A DNA stretch of 64,000 nucleotides from UBA1014 sp964344035 (GCA_964344035.1 CAYFLK010000003.1:1-64000), one strand, 5' to 3'; shown: positions 31,991 through 40,925, numbered from the stretch's first letter. Notes: generated by a model not told the origin, from the sequence alone. Made by a program: numbers and translations.

Positions 31991-33664
31991 CTAACCGCAA
32001 CCATTCCGGGCTTCTGTTCGGGCTGCCCGGAAGAAGGATGTCTGGATAGGCGGGAGGGGGGTATTGCCGAGTATCATGTCGGCGGCTTTTTCCGCAATCA
32101 TCATCACGGGCGCGTAGATGTTGGCATTGGTGATGAAAGGCATCACTGAGGCATCCACCACCCTAAGGTTTTCCACGCCATGGACCTTCATGCTGTCCGG
32201 CGCGACAACGGCGTTTTTGTCCGTCCCCAGTCGGCAAGTACATGAAGGATGCAGGGCGGTTTCCGCGTCTCTGGCAACCCAGTCAAGGATCTCATCCGGG
32301 GTCCGCACATTGGGTCCTGGCGAGAGTTCTCCTCCGTTGAACGGATCGAACGCGGGCCGGCTGAGAATCTTGCGGGAGCACAGGATGGCTTCAACCCACT
32401 CGCGGCGGTCCTGCACGGTGGAGAGGTAGTTAAAGCGCAGGTGCGGTTTTATTCGCGGATCAGCGGAATGAATCTTCACCGTACCTCGCGCGTCGGAGAT
32501 CATCGGCCCAATGTGGACCTGGTAACCGTGTTCAGCGGTGGGAGAACTGCCGTCGTAACGGATAGCAAGCGGGAGGAAGTGGAACATCAGGTTCGGGTAT
32601 GCTTCATTTTTGTTGCCGCGGATGAAACCACCGGCCTCGAAATGGTTGGTCGCGGCAGGTCCGGAGCGCAAGAAGAGCCACTGGAAACCGATCCAGGGTT
32701 TGTTCCACCATTTTAGCGCGGGCTGCATGGAAACCGGTTGTTTGCATGCGTGCTGAATGTAAACCTCGAGGTGATCCTGCAGGTTTTCTCCCACTCCCGG
32801 AAGGTGCTGCTGGGTCTTGATGCCGAGGGGTTCAAGCTCCTTGGCCCTGCCTATCCCGGAAAGCTGCAGAAGCTGAGGGGAATTGATCGCCCCCCCGCAG
32901 CAGATTATTTCGTTTGCGTAAATCCGTTCTGGTCGTCCGTTGCCCGGTATAAATTCCACCCCCACCGCCCGCTTTCCCTCGAAAAGAATTTTGGTGGTCA
33001 GAGCCCGCACTTCAACTTTGAGGTTGGCGCGGTGTTTGACAGGATGCAGGTAGGCACGGGATGCACTCAGTCTTCGACCCCGGTGGATGTTACGGTCGAA
33101 GGCGGCGAATCCTTCCTGCCGGCAGCCGTTTACATCATCCGTCAGGGAATATCCCGCCTGCTGGACTGCGTCGAAAAACGCCTGGAACAACCGGTTCTGC
33201 GCCAGCCCACGCTCAAGAACGAGCGGTCCGTCGGTACCCCGAAAGTCGTTGCCGCCTGCAAGACATGATTCCATCCGTTTGAAATAAGGAAGGCAGTGTG
33301 CGTAGTCCCAGTTTGCCATCCCGGGCTCTGCGCCCCAGCGTTGATAATCCATCGGGTTTCCGCGCTGGAAGATCATGCCGTTGATGCTGCTCGAGCCGCC
33401 GAGCACCTTGCCACGGGCATGGTAGATGCGTCTCCCGTGCATGTGCGGTTCAGGCTCAGATTCGTACATCCAGTCGTAATGCCTGTTGCCGATCGGCACA
33501 GACAGCCCGGCGGGCATGTGAATGAAAATGTCCCAGCGGTAGTCCGGACGTCCCGCCTCCAGCACCAGCACCCTGTTAGAAGGATCGGCGCTCAGGCGGT
33601 TGGCCATCACACAGCCCGCCGAACCGCCGCCAATGATAAGGAAGTCGTAGGGTTGGGCCATCAT
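31991..33664 (-). CDS. betA: GMC-family choline dehydrogenase
   Basis: A 557-residue FAD enzyme of the glucose-methanol-choline family, most like BetA, which oxidises choline to betaine aldehyde and on to glycine betaine. The FAD motif IIGGGSAGCVMANRLS is near residue 10, the second signature GKVLGGSSSINGM near 84, and the active-site histidine is in LHPSCTCRLGTDKNA near 466. It lies 12 bases after the ATPase gene of a choline-type importer, which supports choline as the substrate. No betaine aldehyde dehydrogenase is adjacent. Confidence 0.88.
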   Translation of the reverse strand: MMAQPYDFLIIGGGSAGCVMANRLSADPSNRVLVLEAGRPDYRWDIFIHMPAGLSVPIGNRHYDWMYESEPEPHMHGRRIYHARGKVLGGSSSINGMIFQRGNPMDYQRWGAEPGMANWDYAHCLPYFKRMESCLAGGNDFRGTDGPLVLERGLAQNRLFQAFFDAVQQAGYSLTDDVNGCRQEGFAAFDRNIHRGRRLSASRAYLHPVKHRANLKVEVRALTTKILFEGKRAVGVEFIPGNGRPERIYANEIICCGGAINSPQLLQLSGIGRAKELEPLGIKTQQHLPGVGENLQDHLEVYIQHACKQPVSMQPALKWWNKPWIGFQWLFLRSGPAATNHFEAGGFIRGNKNEAYPNLMFHFLPLAIRYDGSSPTAEHGYQVHIGPMISDARGTVKIHSADPRIKPHLRFNYLSTVQDRREWVEAILCSRKILSRPAFDPFNGGELSPGPNVRTPDEILDWVARDAETALHPSCTCRLGTDKNAVVAPDSMKVHGVENLRVVDASVMPFITNANIYAPVMMIAEKAADMILGNTPLPPIQTSFFRAARTEARNGCG

Positions 33665-33676
33665 CCTCGATTGAGT

Positions 33677-34753
33677 TCAGGCTTTGCCTTCAATGTTTGG
33701 ATCTATTATGCGTCTTTTATGCAGGATTCCCCGGAAGAAATCTTCGTCAAGCACCATCCCGATTTCCTTGCCATCGCTCACCAAAACTATCGGCCGCCTG
33801 GTTTTTACCCTGGTTTCCAGCAAGGTTTTCAACGGTGTTTCCGCGGGCATGCGGGTAGCATCTTTCCTTAAGTTTCCCTGAACTGAATTAAGGGGACTCA
33901 TAACGGCGCTTCCCTTCAAAACCCCGAGGGGATTTAGGTGCGTAACGAATTCCGCAACATAATCGTTTGCAGGGTTAAGGATGATCTCTTCCGGAGTGTC
34001 ATGTTGCACCAGGCGTCCTTCATGGAGGATGGCGATATGCGTACCCAGCTTCACCGCCTCTTCAAGGTCATGACTGACGAATAGGATCGACTTGCCGAGG
34101 GAGGACTGGAGTTGGAGCAGCTCGTCCTGAAGGTGCGTGCGGATGAGCGGGTCAAGGGCGGAAAAGGGTTCGTCCATGAGTAGGATGTCCGCGTCGGTGG
34201 CGAATGCCCGGGCGAGTCCTACTCGCTGCTGCATCCCTCCGGAAAGTTCATGCACCTGCTTGTCAGCCCAGCCTTCAAGGTGGACAAGTTCCAGTTGTTT
34301 CCTTACTGCCTTGTCCCGTTGTGATGGAGGCATATTTTGAAGCTCAAGTCCGAAGCCGACATTCTCCGCGACAGTGCGCCACGGCAAGAGGGCAAACTGC
34401 TGAAAGACCATTGCGATGCGCTGTCCGCGCAGGTTGCGAAGCATTGTTTCGCTGCATGAGGCGACATCCACCATGCTGCCCAGGTGCCCCACCAGCACCT
34501 CGCCGCGGGTAGGACGGCAAAGCCCGTTCACGCAACGCAGCAGGGTGGATTTTCCTGATCCGGAAAGTCCCATCAAAACGCACACCTCTCCATGTTCCAC
34601 CATGAATGAAGCACCCTGTACAGCTATGACGTTTCCGGTTTTTTCCTGGATGGTTGTGAGGCCCTCTCCTTCTTTCAACCTTGTCAGCGCTTCGTGAGGA
34701 GACGGGCCGAAAACGACATCCACTCCCCGGAACTCAACGACAGGTTCGGTCAT
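33677..34753 (-). CDS. choV: Choline/betaine-type ABC transporter ATPase (ChoV/ProV-like)
   Basis: A 358-residue ATPase of the quaternary-amine uptake family. Walker A GLSGSGKST is near residue 62, signature LSGGMQQRVGLARA near 168, Walker B ILLMDEPFSALDP near 190. The amino terminus has the extra segment typical of ProV and ChoV. The C-terminal tail is short and does not show two full CBS domains as ProV does. It overlaps the permease gene by four bases and precedes betA by 12. Confidence 0.87.
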   Translation of the reverse strand: MTEPVVEFRGVDVVFGPSPHEALTRLKEGEGLTTIQEKTGNVIAVQGASFMVEHGEVCVLMGLSGSGKSTLLRCVNGLCRPTRGEVLVGHLGSMVDVASCSETMLRNLRGQRIAMVFQQFALLPWRTVAENVGFGLELQNMPPSQRDKAVRKQLELVHLEGWADKQVHELSGGMQQRVGLARAFATDADILLMDEPFSALDPLIRTHLQDELLQLQSSLGKSILFVSHDLEEAVKLGTHIAILHEGRLVQHDTPEEIILNPANDYVAEFVTHLNPLGVLKGSAVMSPLNSVQGNLRKDATRMPAETPLKTLLETRVKTRRPIVLVSDGKEIGMVLDEDFFRGILHKRRIIDPNIEGKA

Positions 34754-35589
34754 CGACGTTCTGGTTGCTTGAAGACGCGGTCAAGCAGGATAGCGAGGAA
34801 GACGATAGCGAGTCCGGCTTCGAAACCCATGGCGACGTTAACCGAATTTAGCGCGCGCACCACGGGTTTGCCGAGTCCGTCCGCGCCGACAAGTGCGGCG
34901 ATGACCACCATCGAGAGCGAGAGCATGATGCACTGGGTTAAACCGGCCATGATTGTCGGTGTAGCGTGCGGCAGTTCTATTTTCCAAAGCAGTTGGTGTT
35001 TTGTCGCGCCGAAAGCAAGTGCCGCTTCCCTCAGTGATGAAGGGACCGAACTGATACCTAGATGCGTAAGGCGCACCGGTGCAGGGAGGGCAAAAATGAC
35101 AGTGGAGATTATGCCCGGCACCATTCCCAGTCCAAACAGGATCAGCGTCGGGATCAAATAGACAAAAGTGGGAATGGTCTGCATCAAGTCGAGTACAGGG
35201 CGCAGAAGCTGGTAAAGCCATGGTCGGTGTGCGGATGCGATCCCAAGCGGGATCCCGATCATCATGCAGATCAGTGTCGCCAACAAAACCAGCGTGAGGG
35301 TTTCCACAGTGCTTTCCCAATATCCCATGTTGACAATCAGCAACAGTGTCCCGAGACAGAGCAGAGAAAGCTTCCATGAACGGTGCAGCCAGTAGGCGAA
35401 GACCGCAATGACGGAGATTAACAGCAAAGGGTGGCACCACTGCAGCACGCCCAGCAGCAGTTCTATGATTATCTCCAAACCGAAGGCGATCCCCTCAAAA
35501 AAACCCGCTGCGTGGTCGTTCATGAAATCCACCCCGTTGCGCATCCAAAGCCCGAGAGGGAGCTTGTTGTTTGTGAGCCAGTCCAGCAT
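34750..35589 (-). CDS. choW: Choline/betaine-type ABC transporter permease (ChoW/ProW-like)
   Basis: A 279-residue inner-membrane permease of the ProW/ChoW family with about six hydrophobic segments. The ATPase-contact loop is at SLREAALAFGATKHQLLWKI, and GIPLGIASAHRP is a family block. It sits between the binding-protein gene and the ATPase gene, overlapping the latter by four bases. The 168-base gap from the binding-protein gene contains a stem-loop. Confidence 0.87.
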   Translation of the reverse strand: MLDWLTNNKLPLGLWMRNGVDFMNDHAAGFFEGIAFGLEIIIELLLGVLQWCHPLLLISVIAVFAYWLHRSWKLSLLCLGTLLLIVNMGYWESTVETLTLVLLATLICMMIGIPLGIASAHRPWLYQLLRPVLDLMQTIPTFVYLIPTLILFGLGMVPGIISTVIFALPAPVRLTHLGISSVPSSLREAALAFGATKHQLLWKIELPHATPTIMAGLTQCIMLSLSMVVIAALVGADGLGKPVVRALNSVNVAMGFEAGLAIVFLAILLDRVFKQPERR

Positions 35590-35727
35590 GTGCAGCCATT
35601 CAGTCTACGTTTCTGCTTAATTGAATGAACATGTCAGGGGTAGCGATACAATCGTTGCACTGGGTTTTTTCCCACATGTATTTGTTGAACTTCAGGTGGG
35701 CAGACAGAACCCGGCGAGTGTTGAACG

Positions 35728-35742
35728 CAGGATTCTGTCCTG
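35728..35742 (-). other. Intercistronic stem-loop between choX and choW
   Basis: On the transcript CAGGA-CAGAA-TCCTG forms a five-pair hairpin 16 bases after the choX stop codon. Flanking ACCCG and CGGGT could extend the structure. No T-run follows, so it is not a plain terminator. Hairpins after binding-protein genes often stabilise the upstream message and raise binding-protein output over the permease; that role is inferred. Confidence 0.35.
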
Positions 35743-35757
35743 TTCGGGTAAAGGTGT

Positions 35758-36690
35758 TTAAAGTCCAAGATTAGTCCGCACGGCGGAAAGTCCGTTTTGA
35801 CCATTCAACGTTTTCACCCCGGCGAGCCAGGAGTCTAGGGTTTCCGGATTTTTTTGGAGCCAGTTACGGGCAGCCTTTTCAGGTTCCTGACCGGCATCGA
35901 GGATCGCCCCCATGATCTCGTTTTCCATAGCCAACGTGAAGCGCAGTTGTTTGAGGAAACGTCCAAGGTTCGGACACTCTCTTGCCAGTCCGGTGCGGAC
36001 ATTGGTGAACACTTCCGCCCCACCGTAGTTCGGGCCAAAATAGTCATCACCTCCGGAAAGGTAGGCCATCTCGATATTTGCGTTCATCGGGTGCGGTTCC
36101 CAGCCAAGAAAGACGATCCATTCATTCTTGCGAACCGAGCGTTTAACCTGGGCCAGCATTCCCTGTTCGCTGGATTCAACGAGCTTGAAATCCTTCAGTC
36201 CAAACGCGTTTTTCCCGATCATGTCCAGGATCAGCCTGTTTCCGTCATTGCCGGGTTCGATCCCGTAGATCTTGCCTTCAAGCTTGTCACTGAACTTGGC
36301 AATGTCGGCAAAGTCTCGCAGACCACCGTTGTGGACGTATTTCGGCACAGCAAACGTGTACTTGGCGCCGGTCAGGTTCATGGCAATGCTTTCCACCGAG
36401 CCATCATCAAGATAGGGCCGGAGATCGGCTTCCATTGTCGGCATCCAGTTTCCCAGAAAAATGTCGATGTCTTTGTTCTTGAGACTGGCATATGTGACTG
36501 GAACGGAAAGCATCTGGGTTTTTGGCGAATAACCCAGGCCTTTCAATACAAGTGAAGTAGCCGCGGTAGTGGCGGTGATGTCGGTCCATCCGACGTCTGA
36601 GAATCTGACCGTTTTGCACGCCGATGAATCCGCCTGAACCGGTGTTGCCAGCCCCAGCGCCAGGGCCGCTGCGATTAGAATGCGCATCAT
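35758..36690 (-). CDS. choX: Choline-binding periplasmic protein (ChoX-like)
   Basis: A 310-residue periplasmic binding protein of the OpuAC/ChoX family. The signal peptide is MMRILIAAALALGLATPVQA. The ligand-box segments VRFSDVGWTDITATTA and FLGNWMPTMEADLRP match choline-binding ChoX, including the tryptophans of the aromatic cage, and VFLGWEPHPMNANIEM is another conserved block. AGGAG lies just before the start. It is the first gene of the choXWV-betA operon and has a promoter with an internal palindrome about 55 bases upstream. Confidence 0.88.
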   Translation of the reverse strand: MMRILIAAALALGLATPVQADSSACKTVRFSDVGWTDITATTAATSLVLKGLGYSPKTQMLSVPVTYASLKNKDIDIFLGNWMPTMEADLRPYLDDGSVESIAMNLTGAKYTFAVPKYVHNGGLRDFADIAKFSDKLEGKIYGIEPGNDGNRLILDMIGKNAFGLKDFKLVESSEQGMLAQVKRSVRKNEWIVFLGWEPHPMNANIEMAYLSGGDDYFGPNYGGAEVFTNVRTGLARECPNLGRFLKQLRFTLAMENEIMGAILDAGQEPEKAARNWLQKNPETLDSWLAGVKTLNGQNGLSAVRTNLGL

Positions 36691-36742
36691 AAAACACTCC
36701 TATAAATGGATTGGAAATCGGCCTCAGCCGCGAAAAATAGAA

Positions 36743-36771
36743 ACACTATCATTTGTAATGATATCTGACAA
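36743..36771 (-). promoter_or_regulatory. Promoter with embedded palindrome upstream of choX
   Basis: The minus strand has TTGTCA (plus-strand 36766-36771), a 17-base spacer and TAGTGT (36743-36748). A perfect inverted repeat TATCATT-TGT-AATGATA (36747-36763) occupies the spacer and runs into the -10 box, as expected for a repressor site. No regulator gene is adjacent. The remaining 36772-36910 gap shows no gene. Confidence 0.45.
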
Positions 36772-36910
36772 GGTTATACGAAACATTTGGTGCTTATTGC
36801 CCGAAGCCGGTTCATGGAATCGGCAAGTCCAGGAGGGGCGCGTACTGCTGTCCGGAATACATGTCGGTTTCTCCACTGTCCACCTGAACGCTCTGATTTT
36901 CTCACAGGTA

Positions 36911-37237
36911 TCAGGCAAGCATCACCAGGAGCATAAACATTGTTTCTCCGGCAAGAATGCCGATCCAGAGACGCCGCCCGAAAGGGAAAAAGAGCAAAAA
37001 CGCGACGGAAATTGAAAGCACCCTTTTCCACAAATCCACCGTTGCCAGCATTCCGTTGGGCAGGAACACGGTTCTTGCGACGAGCGCGCCCATCACGGAA
37101 TAGGCGAGGCAGGTGAACCATTCAAAGATGGGGTGATGGGTTTCGATTCGGTTGCCGATCATCACCCCGGCAAACCGCCAGCAATATGTGGCCAGCACCG
37201 CCGCGGCAAAAGTAACCCAAGGATCAAGCATTATCAT
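36911..37237 (-). CDS. AzlD-family membrane protein
   Basis: A 108-residue hydrophobic protein of the AzlD family, the small partner of AzlC in branched-chain amino acid (and related) export. Four hydrophobic segments are visible, starting with WVTFAAAVLATYCWRFAG. ATG codons at 37237 and 37231 are both possible; both lie inside the end of azlC, so the two genes are translationally coupled. The longer frame to 37285 would add a hydrophilic leader inside azlC. Confidence 0.75.
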   Translation of the reverse strand: MIMLDPWVTFAAAVLATYCWRFAGVMIGNRIETHHPIFEWFTCLAYSVMGALVARTVFLPNGMLATVDLWKRVLSISVAFLLFFPFGRRLWIGILAGETMFMLLVMLA

Positions 37238-37955
37238 TGACCGGACTGGTTTTTTGTTTTGACGAGATTCTTTTGCGAAGAACAAAGGCTAGCGTCCCGG
37301 AGATCAACCCGGATGCGGCCAGGTTCCATTCCGGAATCAATTTATGCAACAGAGGTCCGGCAAGGCAACCGAGGAAGAAGGCCAGCAAAAAAGGAAGATG
37401 ATCGGTGTTGGACATGATCAGTCCAAAGTAAACTGGAACCAGGAAGATCAACCCCACTGTCACAGTCACCGGAAGCGCCCCGGAGAGAAGATATCCCTGC
37501 ACAACTCCGATTTCACCTGCCGCCATGCAGATTGAAGAAAACCCGAGGTAGTATGCAACTCTCCTGTTTGGTGCGATTTCCGGACCCCGGAACATCATCT
37601 CCCCCCAAGTGTTTATGGAGATGAAATGGGCAAGCAAGTAATGCCAGCGTCGGTCATGAGGTGAATCCTGAAATACTGGCATCATGGACAGGGTCATCGG
37701 GAGGAACCTCGCGTTGGCCCCAGCTACCGCCAATGCAACCGCCGCCACCGGCGCACCAAGCCCAAAAAGTTCCGCATGAACCGCCTGACCCGGCAGCCCC
37801 CAAATCAATGCGGTTGACATACCCGCCATCAGCAGCGAAAACCCGTTTTCATGGGCAAGTGAACCAAAACCAGTCATTGCCGAAAAAAGCAGCAATGCCG
37901 GCACACCGAAGGCGTTTTTCATTCCATGGATAAATGCTGATTGATTTGTTTTCAC
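37224..37955 (-). CDS. azlC: AzlC-family permease (putative branched-chain amino acid exporter)
   Basis: A 243-residue membrane protein of the AzlC/YgaZ family. Family features include FGSLAHENGFSLLMAGMSTA near residue 29 and several hydrophobic helices to residue 230. With AzlD it forms a two-subunit exporter for branched-chain amino acids or analogues. The 37956-38243 gap upstream, shared with the divergent aminotransferase, contains a stable hairpin (38125-38146, nine-pair stem) but no gene. Confidence 0.82.
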   Translation of the reverse strand: MKTNQSAFIHGMKNAFGVPALLLFSAMTGFGSLAHENGFSLLMAGMSTALIWGLPGQAVHAELFGLGAPVAAVALAVAGANARFLPMTLSMMPVFQDSPHDRRWHYLLAHFISINTWGEMMFRGPEIAPNRRVAYYLGFSSICMAAGEIGVVQGYLLSGALPVTVTVGLIFLVPVYFGLIMSNTDHLPFLLAFFLGCLAGPLLHKLIPEWNLAASGLISGTLAFVLRKRISSKQKTSPVNDNA

Positions 37956-38243
37956 GACTCACCAGGAAACAAGTGCCGTAGACATGCACCAAAGCCTGAG
38001 TCCTGCAAAGTGACCCCAAAATGCGTAGGAAAAGGCCGGACCTGTGATTGAAAGCTGATTCCTCTTGGAAAATTAAGTGGCAAGTTTGAAATCATGTCAG
38101 CCTTTAAACTCAGCAATTGACTTGCCTCCGTTTCAGGAAATGGAGGATTCTCCTTATGAGTCAGAACCAGCATGTTAAACAGTTCAGATAGACTTAACCG
38201 ATTCTGCATCAATCCAGTGACCAGAAACAATACGGTACCACAA

Positions 38244-39392
38244 ATGAAGCATATTCAACAAACCGCGCACTTGGATTCAATCAGTTCCTTTCTGGCAATG
38301 GAGATATTCGCAAAAGCTGAAGAACTGGAGGCACAGGGACGGGACATCATCCACCTTGAAGTTGGAGAACCTGATTTTCAGGCCCCTAAAGCGGCGGTTT
38401 CCGCTGTTAATGAGAGTCTTTCCACCCACCCTGCACGCTACACCCACACCCAAGGCATTGCCCCCTTGCGGGAAGCCATTGCGCTGAAATACAGAAAGGA
38501 TTACGGAGTGAAAGTGGCCCCGAAGCAAATCCTGGTTTCCGGCGGGTCATCCATTCCCATGTACATAGCCGTGCGGATGCTCGCGCCGTCTGGAAGCGAG
38601 GTGATTGTCACTGATCCCTGCTATGCCTGTTATGAAAGCATGATCCTGATGGCTGATTCCAAACCGGTGAGAGTAAGGCTCCGGCTGGAAGACGGGTTTC
38701 AATTAGACCCTAGGGAAGTAAAACGGGCGATCACACCCCGCACCCGGGCGATAATCATCAACTCGCCGATGAACCCAACCGGGGTCGTTTTCTCCAGAAA
38801 CTGTATGAAGGAACTGGCATCTCTGGGAATTCCGGTGATTTCAGATGAAATCTACGCGGATTTGAGCTATGAGGAACCCCCTTTCAGTTTCATGGAGTTC
38901 ACACCGCAAGCGGCGGTTCTGAACGGATTTTCCAAATATTACGCCATGACCGGCTGGAGGCTTGGTTACTTGATCGCCCCACCGGAATGGATCTCCACAG
39001 CGGCACGGGTGCACCAAAACCTGATGATTTCCGCCAACCAGTTTGTCCAGGAAGCCGGGATTCGTGCCCTCCAGGATGGACACGAAGAATGTGAAAGGAT
39101 GATGGCGGAATTCAACCGCAGGCGACTCCATATGCTGACGCGCTTAAAAGAGTTGGGGTTGGACCCCGGGTATCAACCAAATTCCGGGTTTTACATCTTC
39201 CTCAAGTACCGTGACCAGCGGCGGGGGTCACTTGAACTTTGCCTCGAAATTCTGGAAAAAGCGGGGGTGGCCCTCACTCCGGGGATAGATTTCGGACCCG
39301 GCGGGGAAGGCTTTGTGCGGTTCAGTTACGCGAATTCAATGGAAAACCTGGATAAAGCCTTGGACCGTCTGGCGGAAAGCCAACTGCTTTGA
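38244..39392 (+). CDS. Class I/II pyridoxal-phosphate aminotransferase
   Basis: A 382-residue fold type I aminotransferase. VGEPDF near residue 42 is the amino-terminal substrate block, NSPMNPTG near 174 contacts the cofactor, and the lysine is in GFSKYYAMTGWRLGY near 232. The C-terminal arginine lies in FVRFSYAN. I start at the ATG at 38244 (MKHIQQTAH); an open frame reaches 38172, and neither has a clear ribosome site. It resembles broad-specificity aspartate/aromatic-type enzymes and cannot be assigned a substrate. It is divergent from azlCD and convergent with metA. Confidence 0.83.
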   Translation: MKHIQQTAHLDSISSFLAMEIFAKAEELEAQGRDIIHLEVGEPDFQAPKAAVSAVNESLSTHPARYTHTQGIAPLREAIALKYRKDYGVKVAPKQILVSGGSSIPMYIAVRMLAPSGSEVIVTDPCYACYESMILMADSKPVRVRLRLEDGFQLDPREVKRAITPRTRAIIINSPMNPTGVVFSRNCMKELASLGIPVISDEIYADLSYEEPPFSFMEFTPQAAVLNGFSKYYAMTGWRLGYLIAPPEWISTAARVHQNLMISANQFVQEAGIRALQDGHEECERMMAEFNRRRLHMLTRLKELGLDPGYQPNSGFYIFLKYRDQRRGSLELCLEILEKAGVALTPGIDFGPGGEGFVRFSYANSMENLDKALDRLAESQLL

Positions 39393-39591
39393 TTTCAATG
39401 ATCAGTCTGTTCTGTTTCGGAATAGTCCTGATTTCAGTGTGGAGCCACTTCCGGATGCTCGGGTTCGATTGGAAATATCTGCGCGTTTTCAGGGCAAACA
39501 CCAGGGGGCTGTGGAGCGGTTCCTCGAATTGAATCGGGATTACTGCCCCTGCCTTGACCCATTCCATCAAAACGGTCCTCTCCCAGGGAAG

Positions 39592-39605
39592 AAGGTGATC
39601 ACCTT
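39592..39605. terminator. Palindrome between convergent aminotransferase and metA genes
   Basis: AAGGTGATCACCTT is a perfect 14-base palindrome just beyond the metA stop, followed by two more T on the plus strand. It could be a weak bidirectional terminator, though the hairpin loop would be tight and the T-run is short. Nothing else is recognisable in 39393-39610. Confidence 0.3.
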
Positions 39606-39610
39606 TTGCA

Positions 39611-40558
39611 TCAGTTGCCAGAAGCAGGAGTTTTTTGACTTCTACGCAATTGACTGCCTTCCGACATATCGTGGGTGCTGACGCTCAAGTAGCAGTAGCG
39701 GATCCACTGGTTGAAGAAATTGTTGCGATGTGATCGCCAGCGGTTTTGCGGATTGTCAAAATCGAAATTGGCCGGGGGCGGCACTTCCGGATTCTGCATG
39801 TCCCTCCTTGCTTCATCCGCAAGCCTGCTGCAGTTGTATTCCGGATGTCCGGTATGGGCGATGAAGCGGTCATCGGCGGTGGCAAAAATCGTGTATCCCG
39901 GTTCCTTGCCGTGAGCCAGCAGTTTTAATCGTCCGTCCTTTGCTCCCTCTTCCATTGCCTCGTCGGAAATGCCCGCGTGCCTGCTTTGGGGGCACCAAAA
40001 CCGGTCGTCCAGTTCTCCCGTGATGGGATGAGTCTGATCAAGGTTTTCCAGTTCAAACACGCCGAACAGTTTCCGGTCATAAGTGAATTTGTCGATCCCT
40101 TCCAGGTATGCCATCACAAATCCTGCCCAGCATAAACCAAGTGTGCTGGGAATCGAATCCCTTGCGTCGTGGAGTATCGCGCTTATTTCTTCCCAGTAAT
40201 GCACGTCTTCAAATCGGAACGTTTCCACCGGTGCGCCGGTGAGGATCAAACCATCCAGGGGTTTATCCCGGATTGCCTGTTCATAAGTGACGTAAACATC
40301 ATCAACATGGTTTTCATCCCAGGTTTTGTAATGGTGGGATTCCAGCCTGATCCAAATCGGTTCCAGCTGCAGCACCGAAAGCCCAAGAGGATGAAGGATG
40401 TTGAATTCATACTGTTCCCCCAGAGGCATGATGTTCAAAATCCCGAAACGCAGCGGACGTATATCCTGACGTTCCGCCTGGTCGGGAGGTACCCAGCGGA
40501 TGCTGTTGCGCTCAATCAACGGAAGCGCGTGATAATCGGGGCGAATTACGATGGTCAT
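39611..40558 (-). CDS. metA: Homoserine O-acyltransferase (MetA family)
   Basis: A 315-residue cytoplasmic enzyme that acylates homoserine at the first committed step of methionine synthesis. The nucleophile is the cysteine of LGLCWAGF near residue 142; the histidine and glutamate are in TGHPEYNCSRLADEA near 237. LILTGAPVE is the acyl-specificity region, but succinyl versus acetyl preference in this family cannot be decided by eye. The amino terminus MTIVIRPDYHALPLIERN differs from E. coli MetA in detail but the fold blocks are clear. GGAG lies five bases before the ATG inside a palindrome, and a SAM-I-like aptamer is upstream. Confidence 0.9.
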   Translation of the reverse strand: MTIVIRPDYHALPLIERNSIRWVPPDQAERQDIRPLRFGILNIMPLGEQYEFNILHPLGLSVLQLEPIWIRLESHHYKTWDENHVDDVYVTYEQAIRDKPLDGLILTGAPVETFRFEDVHYWEEISAILHDARDSIPSTLGLCWAGFVMAYLEGIDKFTYDRKLFGVFELENLDQTHPITGELDDRFWCPQSRHAGISDEAMEEGAKDGRLKLLAHGKEPGYTIFATADDRFIAHTGHPEYNCSRLADEARRDMQNPEVPPPANFDFDNPQNRWRSHRNNFFNQWIRYCYLSVSTHDMSEGSQLRRSQKTPASGN

Positions 40559-40559
40559 G

Positions 40560-40580
40560 ACAACTCCGGAGTTGTATCAA
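40560..40580 (-). promoter_or_regulatory. Ribosome-site hairpin and switching segment of metA
   Basis: The palindrome ACAACTCCGGAGTTGT (40560-40575) sits immediately before the metA start and contains its GGAG ribosome site, so it can hide that site in a hairpin. The segment TTGATACAACT (transcript sense, 40570-40580) overlapping its 5' arm is exactly complementary over 11 bases to AGTTGTATCAA about 70 bases upstream (40648-40658). The two pairings exclude each other, which suggests translational control. Confidence 0.55.
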
Positions 40581-40715
40581 ACGTGAACAAACCACAAGCA
40601 GTAATATTTTTGCAGTTTGTTCCTTGTTTTCAGTTACTTGAATGAATTGATACAACTACTGAGATGAATGCGCGGAAGGCTTTTTACGGCGAGTCAGCAC
40701 TTTACTCCTCAGAGT

Positions 40716-40823
40716 CGTATCGATTCCCGACGAGTTGCATCGCGGGCTGGCTTTAGCACCTTCAGGCTGTAAAGGCTGCTTGGCACATCAACGGGCCAGT
40801 TCCCTCCGTGCCATCACGATACA
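40716..40823 (-). promoter_or_regulatory. SAM-I-like riboswitch aptamer upstream of metA
   Basis: Read on the minus strand, the leader folds into a SAM-I-type junction. P1 is TGTATCG with CGATACG (40817-40823 and 40716-40722). P2 is TGGCAC with GTGCCA around the core GGAGGGAACTGGCCCGTTGA, close to the SAM-I consensus GGGACTGGCCCGATGA. The GCAGCC element and GGTGCTAAAGCC follow, matching the GGCAACC and GGTGCTAATTCC elements. P4 is CCCGCGA with TCGTCGGG. SAM-I riboswitches turn down methionine genes when S-adenosylmethionine is plentiful, and metA lies directly downstream. Some deviations (one extra A, GCAGCC for GGCAACC) make it an atypical member. Confidence 0.75.
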
Positions 40824-40925
40824 TAATGTATCGTAGATTAACCCAGTCCAAGTGAATGTCAAGTCATAGACAAGCTGCAAAGGGCCGGCAGCAAAACCAT
40901 GCCATTAAAATGAGATGAGATGATT

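Noticed and set aside
36245..36265. GGGTTCGATCCC, resembling a tRNA T-loop
   Set aside because: It is inside the choX coding sequence and no acceptor, D or anticodon stems can be built around it.
38125..38146. Nine-pair hairpin as a riboswitch or terminator for the aminotransferase gene
   Set aside because: No T-run follows and no known aptamer features surround it; only a hairpin can be claimed.
39313..39681. 122-residue open frame between the aminotransferase and metA genes
   Set aside because: It begins inside the aminotransferase, ends inside metA and shows no domain; likely chance.
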